From Microcosmobacter mediterraneus (lineage in GTDB: Bacteria > Bacteroidota > Bacteroidia > Flavobacteriales > Flavobacteriaceae), in NCBI RefSeq assembly GCF_031846265.1, contig NZ_JAVRIA010000002.1:186001-250000 (forward strand): a stretch of DNA of 64,000 nucleotides, in the 5' to 3' direction. The position numbers and the translations under genes were made by a program. The notes under the pieces are model-generated. The model was not told the origin of the DNA. It saw only the letters and a program-made list of their open reading frames with translations, and made no database searches. This document shows, one piece after another, positions 54,901 to 63,362 of the stretch (positions within the stretch are counted from its first letter, which is position 1; the number at the start of each line of letters is the position of its first letter).

Positions 54901-55787
54901 GTGATGCTTCAGATGGTTGGACTATTTGGAATCAGGCTTACTCAGATGCAAATCCTAATGCTATGATCACTCCTGGTCAGGGCTTCTTTGTCTCTTCAAA
55001 AGCTGGTGGAGGAAACGTGAGTTTCACTACTAATATGCGTTCTTTAGGAGATAGTGACGATTTTATTTTAGGAAGAGAAGGACTTCAAAATGCTATTTTG
55101 TATTTACAACTTCAAATTAATGATGAAGCAAGTAATAGCTACAATACAGACTTCTACTTTAGTGATAATGCTACTCTTAGTTTGGATGCTGGGTATGATG
55201 CCGCAATATTTGGAGGGAATGCTCCTTCATTTTCTTTATTCTCTGAGTTAGTAGATGCAAATGAAGGTACTGATATGGCTGTACAAGCTGTTGGTAATGA
55301 CGATCTTTATAATGGAGTTGTAATTCCTTTAGGAATAAGGGCTGGAGAAGGTCAACAGCTTACCATAAATATTTTAAACACAACATTACCAGGAAATGTG
55401 GATGTGTATCTAGAAGACACACTTTTAAACACAGTAACATTACTAAATACAACCGATTATATTTTCACCACAAATTCAGTGTTAAATGGTACAGGAAGAT
55501 TCTTTTTAAGATTTGAGGCAGACACCTTAACTGTAACTGAAAATCCTTTTGATACATTACAAATCTATAATACAAAATCACCTAGAGAATTAATCATTAA
55601 GGGACAACTTAACGAAGTTACCCAATTGTTTTTATATGATGCACTTGGAAGATTAGTGAAATCTGAGTCCTTAAATGCTAATACAAATGAGCACAAAATA
55701 AATTTATCACAGATAGACAATGGTATTTATATTGTAAATTTGAAAAACAACACTCAGACTTCATCTAAAAAAATAATAATTAGATAG
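48969..55787 (+). CDS. T9SS-secreted M14 zinc carboxypeptidase with nine FN3 repeats and a GEVED domain
   Basis: A 2272-residue secreted peptidase. After a signal peptide (about 1-25) comes a propeptide-like region and an M14 catalytic domain with zinc ligands His189 and Glu192 (SSMHGDEIAGYP) and His305 (SANFHGGIEV), the substrate-binding NRNYP (265-269), and the catalytic Glu384 (TTIELSNAK). It is followed by a carboxypeptidase-regulatory domain (about 417-502), one FN3 domain (504-589), a MAM-like domain (597-767), nine nearly identical FN3 domains (769-1595), a GEVED domain (1595-1739), a T9SS-protein-specific beta region, and a C-terminal sorting domain (from about 2192). All catalytic residues are intact. 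The FN3 array resembles those of secreted polymer-degrading or surface proteins. It ends in a strong terminator. Confidence 0.93.
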   Translation: MKLTSYLPRITFAILVLFMFNSVIAQNTSLSQAIEYINNKGEVTFSFKVSGREALGPISHQMSIVNFDPTTNTVKVWANEQQFEQFLEQDIPFQVTAFDNVIGPQMMSDDIPSSDGLANTLTFPITAYPTYSDYAQQMQDFANDNPGICEFINLGPTTEGDKDILFVKLSDNVSTNEQEPRLLYTSSMHGDEIAGYPMMLELINYLISAYNDTNHVDHSRVQTLLNGSEIWINPNANPDGTYYNDPTNTSVANARRANDNGVDLNRNYPDNIGGTNPDGNPHQPETLLFMDLADDYHFVLSANFHGGIEVVNYPWDNTFTRHPDDDWYQLISREYADNCQAAGPSGYMDDLTNGITNGADWYQVQGGRQDYMNFYHQCKETTIELSNAKTPPAAQLDDFWNYNREALIQYLQQGTYGFRGVVKDASSGNPIEATITLVGLDDVSLGSNTISELPHGDFYRPTIANTYEILIESPCFQSETLTNQTINNYEVVDLGDILLTPLANVPPTGLATSNPTSFSVDLNWNPLASGNYDIRYREIGAPTWTEVTGIITNIYQLTGLIALTDYEVQVRTNCGATVSGYSSSVNFSTNNLAPCTGVLVSNFTYTETFDSGMGDWVQGSGDDGNWTINNGGTLSQNTGPSDDITGGGNYFYTEASNNEDPGPNATVYLESPCFNLTNYINSSFTFNYHMRGTNMGTLSLEATIDDGSNWTQVFTQNGNQGNQWNLQNVDISAYDGTIVKFRFVGITGSGFRSDMAIDQMVLTATFVDTDNPIAPTNLVAGNTTDTTTDLSWDAATDNIGVVEYDIYQGASVIATVNTLTYQVTGLTPSTGYSFSVTAKDAAGNESDPSNVVNITTSDPPDTDAPTTPTNLIASNTTETSTDLSWDAATDNVGVTEYDVYQDGLVVTTVSSTSFQVTGLSAGTNYAFYVIAKDAAGNESSQSNTVNITTLDNQDPSAPTNLIASNTTDTSTDLSWDAATDNVGVTAYDVYQDGVVIATVATTTYQVTGLTNATSYSFYVIAKDAAGNESSQSNTVNITTLDSEAPTAPTNLIAANTTNISTDLSWDAATDNVGVTAYDVYQDGIVIATVATTTHQVTGLTNGTSYAFYIIAKDTEGNESPQSNTVNITTLDTEAPTAPTNLIATNTLDTSTDLSWDAATDNVGVTAYDIYQDGIVIATVNTNSYQVTGLLASTSYNFYVIAKDIAGNESPQSNTVNVTTLAGPDTEAPTAPTNLIASNTIDTSTDLSWDAATDNIGVSEYDVYQDGVLIATVASTTYQVTGLTALTSYDFFVVALDAAENQSGNSNTVNIITLDSPDTQAPSVPLNLIDSNITQTTVDLSWDAATDNVGVTAYNVYQDGIVIATITVTNYQVTGLTPSTSYAFTVTALDAENNESGMSNNVNIRTLDPPDTEAPSIPANLIASNTTQTTVDLSWDASTDNVGVTEYNVYQDGIVIATVATTTYQVTGLIPSTSYVFTVTALDAESNESGMSNSVNITTLDPPDTEAPSEPTNLNASNITQTTIDLSWTASTDNVGVTEYDVYQGNTLIASVASTTYQVTGLTANTLYIFRVDAKDLAGNISGSSNTVSVTTLDVVTGIYCNSSSQNVNDEYISRVQLNEIDNSSDDQFYSDFTNISTILRKNTQYTIAITPTWTGTLYNEGYSVWIDYNKDGDFTDPGEQVWTRNPTQNTPVSGNFTVPVAALKGSTRMRVSMKYNDIPDPCETFTWGEVEDYTVNIIDEDVLLFHNNVWQPYAPSDITDSENALILDGIYSINSDINLDNLEVNTGASIDVAQGQSITLAGNLSNLGTVTFNSDSDEYSSLIVDGFVAGNIEYLRHTNVVASSGGNDLVSPPVSDQSFIDFFPNNPNIVSNGSNTLFLFGPFNKINGNYDLYSDQETALLTAGTGYRAGSTDNSTFVYTGTVNTWNINKPISNSGPAFFEWNLIGNPYPSYIRLVDFLAANNSEFDSPTSGIYGYDGDASDGWTIWNQAYSDANPNAMITPGQGFFVSSKAGGGNVSFTTNMRSLGDSDDFILGREGLQNAILYLQLQINDEASNSYNTDFYFSDNATLSLDAGYDAAIFGGNAPSFSLFSELVDANEGTDMAVQAVGNDDLYNGVVIPLGIRAGEGQQLTINILNTTLPGNVDVYLEDTLLNTVTLLNTTDYIFTTNSVLNGTGRFFLRFEADTLTVTENPFDTLQIYNTKSPRELIIKGQLNEVTQLFLYDALGRLVKSESLNANTNEHKINLSQIDNGIYIVNLKNNTQTSSKKIIIR
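51277..53754 (+). repeat. Nine tandem FN3-coding repeats of about 270-280 bases
   Basis: Each unit encodes about 90 residues containing the core LSWDAATDNxGVxxYxxYQ and a VTGL...NESxxSN motif. Unit starts recur every 270-280 bases. The units share long identical runs at the DNA level (for example TTATCTTGGGATGCTGC), which points to recent duplication or homogenisation by recombination. Confidence 0.9.
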
Positions 55788-55813
55788 AGTCTTTATAAAA
55801 TCTATTAATTCAT

Positions 55814-55847
55814 AAAAAATGCAGGACTAAAATCCTGCATTTTTTTT
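55814..55847 (+). terminator. Intrinsic terminator of the M14 protein gene
   Basis: Arms AAAAAATGCAGGA and TCCTGCATTTTTT around a CTAAAA loop. Confidence 0.9.
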
Positions 55848-55990
55848 GTTTAGTAAGAACTTTCTTCAAAAAAATTACGGTTTTTCCGCATATTTCATCG
55901 TTAATCTGAGTATTTATTAACAATAGTGTTAAAACTACTTAAAATTACATTATTTTCATTGCCAAGTTTTTCTCACGAATTACGCTATTA

Positions 55991-56010
55991 ATAACCCTTA
56001 ATAACCCTTA
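55991..56010 (+). repeat. Two tandem copies of ATAACCCTTA
   Basis: ATAACCCTTA occurs twice in a row, ending one base before the ATG of the 1663-residue metalloprotease, within its leader. It is too short to assign a role. Confidence 0.6.
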
Positions 56011-56011
56011 C

Positions 56012-59000
56012 ATGAAAACCAAACTTTTCTTGCTCATCGCTATGATGAGTTTAAACGTTTTATTTGCGCAAAGTAATAAGCTATGGCAAACAAAAACTGT
56101 AAAAAACACTAATCAAATTAAAACCAATCACAGAAGTTTACTTCAGCCCAAAGTATACAACCTTGACGTTGAAAGCTTAAAACAAATTGTTCAAAATTCT
56201 CCTCAGAGGACTTCTAATTTTTCAACCTCAAACGTTATCGTTTCTATTCCAAATGCAAATGGAGAATTTAAAGCTTTTAGAGTTTTTGAAGCTTCTGTAA
56301 TGGATCCAGCTTTACAAGAAAGATACCCTGAAATTAGATCTTATGCTGGGCAAGGTATTGATGATCCTTCTTCTATTGTAAGGTTCAGTATTACACCAAA
56401 CGGATTTAGTAGTATGGTGTTATCTGCGACTGAGCCTGCTTCTTTTATAGAACCATATACTACAGACAACAACTCTTACATAGTATACTCTAGACAAGAG
56501 CGTTTTGATACTTCAGACCCTTTTGAGTGTTCTGTAGTAAACCAAGTATCCAAATCTATGTCTGGAGATGATAGTATGCAAAGAAATGCAGATGATGGTA
56601 TTCTAAGAACATACCGATTAGCAGTATCTACGACTGGAGAATACACCCAGTATCATGGCGGCACTAAAGCTCAAGCATTATCTGCCATCGTCACTACAAT
56701 GGTAAGAGTCAATGGAATTTTCGAAGTAGACTTCAATGTCAATATGGTTCTTATTGCAAATACAGATGATGTTATTTACACCAATTCTGGCTCTGATCCA
56801 TATGGTTCTTCAGGACAATGGAATGGGCAATTACAATCCACTTTAACTAGTAATATTGGTGAAGCCAATTATGATGTAGGTCATTTATTTGCCCAAGGTC
56901 AAAACAACGGAAACGCAGGTTGCATTGGCTGTGTTTGTGTTAATGGTCAAAAAGGTAGTGGTTGGACCAACGCCACAGTTCCTGAAGGCGATTTCTTTGA
57001 TGTTGATTATGTTGCCCACGAATTAGGACACCAATTTGGAGCCAATCACACATGGACCTTTGGTGGTAATGAAGGCACCAACGTGCAAGTTGAGCCAGGA
57101 AGTGGAACTACAATAATGAGCTATGCTGGTATTACAGGTTCGACAGATGTTGAACAGAATGTAACACCAAACTTTCATTCTGTATCTATTGAACAAGTTA
57201 CTGATTATATTAAAACAACGAGTTGCCAAACTAATACTAATACAGGTAATTCAGTACCAACAGCAGATGCAGGATCTAATTACACTATTCCTAGAGGAAC
57301 ACCTTTTGTTTTAGAAGGCTCAGGCTCTGATGCTGATGCTGGTAATGTACTAAGTTATGTTTGGGAGCAAATCGATGAAAATAATGCTTCAACCACATTA
57401 CCAAGTACTACAGCTACTTCTGGTGTGGCTTTCAGATCTTATGAGCCTAGTACAAATCCTGATCGCTATTTGCCAAGATTACAAACTATTAAAGCTGGTG
57501 CAACGTCATGGCAATGGGAAGCTGTTCCTAATGTTGCTAGAAACCTCAACTTTAGATTAACTGTTAGAGACAATGTTGCAGGTGGTGGAACCAACAATAG
57601 TGATGACATGACCGTGACTGTAAATGGTACTGCAGGTCCATTTGTGGTTAACTCACCAAATTCTAATGTAACGTGGAATGCAGGAACTACTCAGGCTGTA
57701 ACTTGGAATGTTGCAGGCACGACAGGCAATGGTGTTAATGCTGCAAATGTTGATATTTTCTTATCAACAGATGGAGGTGATACTTACCCAATTGCTTTAG
57801 CATCTGGTGTACCAAATGATGGTTCACATGATATCGTAGTACCAAACAATCAAGGTAACCAAAACAGAGTAATGGTTAGAGGTGCAAATAATATTTTCTT
57901 TGATATTTCTAATACAAACTTTACTATTGCAGGACAAGTAGTATGTAATGCAGATGTACCTACTGGCTTAGCTGCGTCAAATGTATCCACAACTACAGCA
58001 ACATTGAGTTGGGATGCTGTTCCAGGAGCAACATACGATTTAAGGTATAGAGAAGTCGGTACTTCAACTTGGACAACTAACACTGTTACAGGAATATCAT
58101 CAGGTTTAAGTGGTTTAACTGCTTTAACAGATTATGAAGCACAGGTACGAAGTAAATGTTCTGGTGGCAGTAATTCTGCTTACAGTAATTCTGTCAATTT
58201 TACAACTACAGACGTGCAATTGAACTATTGTGGTTCAGCTAGTACAAATGTTAATGACGAGTACATTAGTCGTGTACAATTAAATACTATAGATAACTCC
58301 TCAGGAGCTCAATTCTATTCAGATTTTACAAGCATAAGTACTACACTTACTAAAGATACACAATATACAATCACAGTTACACCGACTTGGACAGGCACTG
58401 TCTATAATGAATCTTATGTTGTATGGATAGATTACAATAGAGATGGTGATTTTTCTGATCCTGGTGAGCAAGTATTCACCCAAGGAAACACACAAGCAAC
58501 TTCAGTAAGTGGAAGCTTTACTATACCTTCTTCAGCTGTTGAAAACTCAACTCGAATGAGAGTGTCCATGAAGTATAATGCTTTGCCAACAGAATGCGAA
58601 ACATTTACCTACGGCGAAGTTGAAGATTATACGGTAATAATCGAAGGTTCTGGACCAGATACTGAAGCACCAGTAATTACATTAAATGGCTCATCTACAG
58701 TCAATCTAAATGTAGGAGATACTTACACTGAACTTGGTGCAACAGCTACAGATAACATAGATGGTGATTTAACAGGTAGCATCGTAATTGGAGGAGATAC
58801 TGTGAACACAAATAATGGCGGAACTTATGTCGTTACATATAATGTTAGTGATGCGGCTGGTAATGCTGCAACTGAGGTTACAAGAACAGTAAATGTGATT
58901 CCAGATACAACAGCTCCAGTGATAACATTAAATGGTTCTGCAACAGTGAATATTAATGTAGGTGGAACTTATACCGAACAAGGTGCTACTGCAACTGATA

Positions 59001-61003
59001 ATATTGATGGTGATTTAACAGGAAGTATAGTTATTGGAGGTGATACAGTGAATACAGGTACAGCTGGAACTTATGTAGTGACTTACAACGTTTCAGACAA
59101 TGCTGGTAATGCAGCTACTGAAGTAATTCGCACAGTTAATGTTGCTGCTGACACAACAGCTCCAGTTATCACATTAATCGGGAATGCTTCTATAACATTA
59201 GAACTTGGTCAAGCATATAATGAACAAGGCGCTACAGCAACTGATAATATCGATGGTGATATTAGTGCTAACATTGTTATTGGTGGAGATAACGTAAATA
59301 CAAGTATTGCTGCTACTTATGTTGTCACTTATAACGTTTCTGATTCTGCTGGTAATGCAGCAGCAGAAGTAACACGAACAGTTACTGTAAATCCAGATAC
59401 TACAGCTCCAGTAATAGTTTTAAACGGATCTTCTCCTGTTAACTTAACTGTTGGAGATTCGTATACAGAATTAGGAGCAACTGCAACTGATAATATTGAT
59501 GGTGATATCTCTGGTAACATTGTTATTGGTGGTGACACAGTGAATTCAGGTGCTGCTGGGACTTATGTAGTAACTTACAACGTTTCAGATTCTGCTGGTA
59601 ATGCAGCAAACCAAGTTACTAGAACGGTTAATGTTTCAGAACCATCTAATGGATGTTCAGGAGCAGTTTCACTTCCTTATTCTGAAGGTTTTGAAGGTGG
59701 ACTTGGCGGATGGAGTCAAGCAACTGGAGATGATTTAGACTGGACAGTGGATGCGAACGGCACACCATCAAATAATACTGGTCCTGCTAGTGCAACAGAA
59801 GGTTCTAATTATATTTTTGTTGAGGCTTCTGGTAATGGTACAGGTTATCCAAACAAGCGTGCTATTTTGACTTCACCATGTTTTGATTTGGTTGGCTTAA
59901 CAAATCCAAATTTCAGTTTCTCTTATCATATGTTTGGAGCTGCTGATATGGGAACTATTGATTTAGAAATCAGTGATGACGATGGAGCATCTTGGATTAG
60001 CGTTTGGAACCAATCCGGTAATCAAGGTAACCAATGGTTAGATGTAGATATCGACCTATCTTCTTATGCTGGTAGTAATGTTCAATTACGTTTCAACAGA
60101 TTTGTAGGAAGTACTTGGCAAGCTGATATCGCAATAGATAATATTAACTTATCAGAACCTGCTGCACCAACTTGTGATGATGGTATCCAAAATGGTGATG
60201 AAACAGGCGTTGATTGTGGTGGCTCATCTTGTGCGCCATGTAGTACATCTAATGTTGTTTTAAATGAAGGTTATTTCGAAACAGGATGGGATAACTGGAT
60301 TGATGGCGGAAGCGATTGTGCAAGAAGACAAGATGCTGCAAGATCTTATGAAGGACAATACTCAATTAGAATTAGAGATAATTCTGGTGTAGCGTCTTCA
60401 ATGACGTTGTCTAATATTGATGTAACATCTTACTCATCAATTGAGGTAGATTTTTACTTCTACGTATTAAGTATGGAAAACGGTGAAGATTTCTGGTTAC
60501 GTTTCTTTGATGGCTCATCATGGACTACAGTTCAAACTTGGACAAGTGGTGTAGATATTGAAAACAATAACTTCTACAATGCTACTGTGACTATTCCTGC
60601 TTCTAGTTACAATTTTGCAACTGACTCAGGGTTTAGATTCCAAAATGATGCTTCAGGAAATAATGATCAAATATTCATTGATCAAGTGACTATAACAGGA
60701 ATTTCTGGAACGGCTAGAGGTAATAACGATAAATTAATTGTTGTTGGATCTTTAGCTGATGAAATAGCCTTCGAAGAAGACTTTAAGCTATATCCTAATC
60801 CAGTAAAAGGAACAATTCTTAATATAGAATTACCAGAAGGTGATGCTAAATTTACCTACAGAATTATGAATGTACTAGGTAGAACAATTATGAATGGCTC
60901 TTCTGAAGGTTCAATTAATATTGAAAATCTTAATGCTGGTGTTTACTTCATAGAAGTTAACGATGGCGAAGATATAATGATGATGAAGTTTATTAGAAAC
61001 TAA
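56012..61003 (+). CDS. T9SS-secreted reprolysin-like (M12B) metalloprotease with GEVED and Ig-like repeats
   Basis: A 1663-residue secreted protease. The signal peptide ends near FAQ (residue 20). A propeptide (about 20-190) precedes the catalytic domain with the zinc motif HELGHQFGANH (His336, His340, His346, Glu337), and TIMSYAGI lies downstream in place of the Met-turn. Further modules: a beta-sandwich domain (VNSPNSNVTWNAGTTQAVTW), FN3 (about 645-731), GEVED (738-880), four Ig-like DUF5011-type repeats (882-1208), a MAM-like domain (1213-1385), a short cysteine-rich CDDGIQNGDETGVDCGG motif (1387-1411), a CBM-like domain (1413-1566) and a sorting domain (about 1590-1663). The GEVED, FN3 and MAM-like modules also occur in the M14 neighbour. 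It is terminated by a strong hairpin. Confidence 0.93.
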   Translation: MKTKLFLLIAMMSLNVLFAQSNKLWQTKTVKNTNQIKTNHRSLLQPKVYNLDVESLKQIVQNSPQRTSNFSTSNVIVSIPNANGEFKAFRVFEASVMDPALQERYPEIRSYAGQGIDDPSSIVRFSITPNGFSSMVLSATEPASFIEPYTTDNNSYIVYSRQERFDTSDPFECSVVNQVSKSMSGDDSMQRNADDGILRTYRLAVSTTGEYTQYHGGTKAQALSAIVTTMVRVNGIFEVDFNVNMVLIANTDDVIYTNSGSDPYGSSGQWNGQLQSTLTSNIGEANYDVGHLFAQGQNNGNAGCIGCVCVNGQKGSGWTNATVPEGDFFDVDYVAHELGHQFGANHTWTFGGNEGTNVQVEPGSGTTIMSYAGITGSTDVEQNVTPNFHSVSIEQVTDYIKTTSCQTNTNTGNSVPTADAGSNYTIPRGTPFVLEGSGSDADAGNVLSYVWEQIDENNASTTLPSTTATSGVAFRSYEPSTNPDRYLPRLQTIKAGATSWQWEAVPNVARNLNFRLTVRDNVAGGGTNNSDDMTVTVNGTAGPFVVNSPNSNVTWNAGTTQAVTWNVAGTTGNGVNAANVDIFLSTDGGDTYPIALASGVPNDGSHDIVVPNNQGNQNRVMVRGANNIFFDISNTNFTIAGQVVCNADVPTGLAASNVSTTTATLSWDAVPGATYDLRYREVGTSTWTTNTVTGISSGLSGLTALTDYEAQVRSKCSGGSNSAYSNSVNFTTTDVQLNYCGSASTNVNDEYISRVQLNTIDNSSGAQFYSDFTSISTTLTKDTQYTITVTPTWTGTVYNESYVVWIDYNRDGDFSDPGEQVFTQGNTQATSVSGSFTIPSSAVENSTRMRVSMKYNALPTECETFTYGEVEDYTVIIEGSGPDTEAPVITLNGSSTVNLNVGDTYTELGATATDNIDGDLTGSIVIGGDTVNTNNGGTYVVTYNVSDAAGNAATEVTRTVNVIPDTTAPVITLNGSATVNINVGGTYTEQGATATDNIDGDLTGSIVIGGDTVNTGTAGTYVVTYNVSDNAGNAATEVIRTVNVAADTTAPVITLIGNASITLELGQAYNEQGATATDNIDGDISANIVIGGDNVNTSIAATYVVTYNVSDSAGNAAAEVTRTVTVNPDTTAPVIVLNGSSPVNLTVGDSYTELGATATDNIDGDISGNIVIGGDTVNSGAAGTYVVTYNVSDSAGNAANQVTRTVNVSEPSNGCSGAVSLPYSEGFEGGLGGWSQATGDDLDWTVDANGTPSNNTGPASATEGSNYIFVEASGNGTGYPNKRAILTSPCFDLVGLTNPNFSFSYHMFGAADMGTIDLEISDDDGASWISVWNQSGNQGNQWLDVDIDLSSYAGSNVQLRFNRFVGSTWQADIAIDNINLSEPAAPTCDDGIQNGDETGVDCGGSSCAPCSTSNVVLNEGYFETGWDNWIDGGSDCARRQDAARSYEGQYSIRIRDNSGVASSMTLSNIDVTSYSSIEVDFYFYVLSMENGEDFWLRFFDGSSWTTVQTWTSGVDIENNNFYNATVTIPASSYNFATDSGFRFQNDASGNNDQIFIDQVTITGISGTARGNNDKLIVVGSLADEIAFEEDFKLYPNPVKGTILNIELPEGDAKFTYRIMNVLGRTIMNGSSEGSINIENLNAGVYFIEVNDGEDIMMMKFIRN
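58656..59637 (+). repeat. Four tandem Ig-like (DUF5011/HYR-type) coding repeats
   Basis: Each unit is about 245 bases and encodes about 82 residues with DTxAPVI-L-G...YTExGATATDNIDGD...TYVVTYNVSDxAGNAA. The core GATATDNIDGD is repeated in all four. Confidence 0.88.
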
Positions 61004-61020
61004 TAAACTTAAACAATTTG

Positions 61021-61052
61021 AAAAGGCTGAACTTTAAGTTCAGCCTTTTTTT
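61021..61052. terminator. Bidirectional intrinsic terminator
   Basis: Arms GGCTGAACTT and AAGTTCAGCC around a central T, flanked by A and T runs. It serves the 1663-residue gene on the plus strand and the convergent exonuclease gene. Confidence 0.88.
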
Positions 61053-61767
61053 ATACATGCAAAATTTCGTTCTCTTCTAGTAACACATCTCCACGTAATC
61101 GCAATAAAATTTGAGCTACAGCTATGGTGTCTTTTTCGCAATAGGTAATTATTCTATCTATAGCTTTTTCTTTGTAATAAACTTCACAAACCTGACTACC
61201 ATCAATATCATCTTTTGGTGAAGGAATCCCAAGAACATTGGTCATTAACTTTAAAGATGTATAATGTTTATAGTCACCAAACTTCCATAATTCCAGAGTG
61301 TCTAGATGTGGAACCTCCCATGGTTTTTTCCCAAATAGGTTCAACTTATATGGCAACTCTATATTATGAATAATCATACGTCTGGCTATATAAGGGAAAT
61401 CGAACTCCTTACCATTATGAGCACAGAGTAAATGTTTTGCTTGACTGAAATGTGAGATTAATAAGTTCTTAAAATCTTTTAGAATTTTAATTTCGTCATC
61501 ATAAAAGGACGTTACTCTAAATTGTCTTGGATCACTTTCTGCATTAGAAAAATAGCCTACTGATATGCATACAATTTTACCAAACTCTGCCCAAATGCCA
61601 GCACGATCATAGAACTCTTCAGCTGTAAAGTCATCTTTTCGTTGGTATTGCGATTTAGCTTCCCAAAGCTCTTGCTTAGTCGTATCTAAATCACTAAAAT
61701 GCTCTGTTTCTGGAACCGTTTCGATATCCAAAAACAATATGTTTTCTAGATTTAGTTTGGCAATCAT
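61051..61767 (-). CDS. DEDDy-type 3'-5' exonuclease (predicted, PolB-like)
   Basis: A 238-residue ribonuclease H-fold exonuclease. The active-site residues follow the DEDDy pattern: Asp14 and Glu16 in FLDIETVPE, the CAHNGKEFDFPYI motif with Asn118 and Asp123, and Tyr209/Asp213 in TYCEKDTIAV. It matches the predicted PolB-related 3'-5' exonuclease family (PF10108 type). The substrate, DNA or RNA, is not clear. It is convergent with the metalloprotease gene. Confidence 0.88.
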   Translation of the reverse strand: MIAKLNLENILFLDIETVPETEHFSDLDTTKQELWEAKSQYQRKDDFTAEEFYDRAGIWAEFGKIVCISVGYFSNAESDPRQFRVTSFYDDEIKILKDFKNLLISHFSQAKHLLCAHNGKEFDFPYIARRMIIHNIELPYKLNLFGKKPWEVPHLDTLELWKFGDYKHYTSLKLMTNVLGIPSPKDDIDGSQVCEVYYKEKAIDRIITYCEKDTIAVAQILLRLRGDVLLEENEILHV

Positions 61768-61858
61768 GATTACTTTATTTTTCTTGTTGAAGACTATAAA
61801 TATAAGAAAAACAATAACTTAGCGGTTTTTGGAATAAAAAACCTATACTACATTAGAT

Positions 61859-62641
61859 CTAAAGAGTTTGATCATTATTAAAATTGAGATTTTCCTCAAT
61901 TGCTTTTTTAATATTTTGGGCTTTTTCTATAGCGTCTTCATAAAATTCTTGCTGATTTTGTAATTGAAAATACCTGCCAAAAATTAAGGTAGGCATCTTA
62001 TGGTCATTTTTTATTTTCTCAATATTGAGAGGTATGGGCCTTCTTCTGTCATTTTTATAATAATCGCTCATAAGTGGATGAAAATTACTACCCTTTCTAT
62101 GATATATGCTGTAGTTGTCAAAATAATAGGGCTCCAACTCCTTTTTAATGAAAGTATTGGATATTTCTTCACGCTCTTTTACCCGATTTAATGAGTTGTA
62201 ATAAGAGCTGATGTCATTTTGCAAAATTTTTGGTAAAATAGAGAACTCTCCACTTTGATTTAACTTATCGTAAGCTGATGTATTACCGTAAAAATTTCGT
62301 TCAAATAAATTATCTATAATATAGCTTGTTGATAAAGAGTCGAATGGTTTAATTTCTTGAAATTACTCTGATAGCATTTTACAAGACACTAAACTGTTCT
62401 TAATATTTTGATTTAGTGACTTCAACAAAATGAGATCATCCGAAACATTTTGATACAATTGGCTTAGTTGAGTCTCAGACGATTTTTCAGATTTTACCTG
62501 CTCATTCCAATTGTTGATTTGCAATGCAATCAAAATTCCAATAACCACAAGTAGTATTTCACCAATAGCGTATTTAAAGTACTTGCCCATTTTTTTCTGC
62601 TCTATAAGTGATTTACGGATATGAAGGAAGAATTTAATCAT
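61859..62641 (-). pseudogene. DUF6090 family membrane protein gene interrupted by an in-frame TAA
   Basis: The frame opens at 62641 with MIKFFLHIRKSLIEQKKMGK and GEILLVVIGILIALQINNWN, a single-membrane-segment N-terminus shared with the next gene, and reads 92 codons to a TAA at 62365-62363. Beyond the stop, the same frame remains open for another 167 codons (FQEIKPFDSL..., later RRRPIPLNIEKIKNDHKMP) to a natural stop at 61859. The rest of a DUF6090 protein is thus encoded in register, and a single nucleotide change could restore a 260-residue protein. The second half alone could be read as a 121-residue frame from a TTG at 62224, but it has no membrane segment. Gene loss or a sequencing error are both possible. 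The intact paralogue directly precedes it with an 8-base overlap. Confidence 0.8.
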
Positions 62642-63362
62642 CGTTTAACTCAGTTTTAATAAGCTCTAGAATAAGATTGTTTTCTTTGTCAATTCTCTTT
62701 AATATTCTTAAAGCATCTTTTAAATTCCATCGTTTATCTACAGTTGTATTTTGAAAATCTCTGTCTCTGTAAACACTTAACATATTTGATTTAAAGTTTT
62801 CTTGTTCAAAATCTTTATCGAAGATTATTATAGGAACATATTTTTTGTAGTGAACCCGTTGCTTTATGGTAAGTTTTTTAACTTCTTCCTGAACTTCAAG
62901 ATAACCTGCGTATATACTTGGAAATTTAGATAATAAAATTTTCAGACTTTCATTACCTAGAATATCAAATTGTTGAGAAGAAATATTTAATGTGCTGTTT
63001 ACTAAATTTACTTTAGGATAATTAAGTGCACCTAATGAATCTCTAGTTTTTTCGTCTTTTGGTAGTGCCACATTAGGACCTGTGTATTTTAAGATTAAAG
63101 TGTTGTATTTAAATCTTGTATCGAAATATTCTAATCCCTTTTTTATAATACTATCGTTGGCTTCAAAATCTAATTTTAATTGATTTAAAACAACTTTTTC
63201 TTTTTGAACTTCTAATCTTTTTTGATTCCAGTTATTAATTTGTAATGCAATTAAAATCCCAACAACAACTAGCAATATTTCTCCAATAGCGTATTTAAAG
63301 TATTTTCCCATTTTATTCTGTTCTAATAGTGATTTGCGAATATGTCTAAAAAACTTAATCAT
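62634..63362 (-). CDS. DUF6090 family single-pass membrane protein
   Basis: A 242-residue protein with the DUF6090 N-terminus (MIKFFRHIRKSLLEQNKMGKYFKYAIGEILLVVVGILIALQINNWN), i.e. a short basic cytoplasmic segment and one membrane helix at about residues 26-44. The remaining about 195 residues are helical, extracytoplasmic and rich in Lys and Glu, with no catalytic motif visible. DUF6090 function is unknown; such genes are common in flavobacteria and often lie in tandem arrays. Its stop overlaps the start of the broken paralogue by 8 bases. Confidence 0.88.
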   Translation of the reverse strand: MIKFFRHIRKSLLEQNKMGKYFKYAIGEILLVVVGILIALQINNWNQKRLEVQKEKVVLNQLKLDFEANDSIIKKGLEYFDTRFKYNTLILKYTGPNVALPKDEKTRDSLGALNYPKVNLVNSTLNISSQQFDILGNESLKILLSKFPSIYAGYLEVQEEVKKLTIKQRVHYKKYVPIIIFDKDFEQENFKSNMLSVYRDRDFQNTTVDKRWNLKDALRILKRIDKENNLILELIKTELNDD

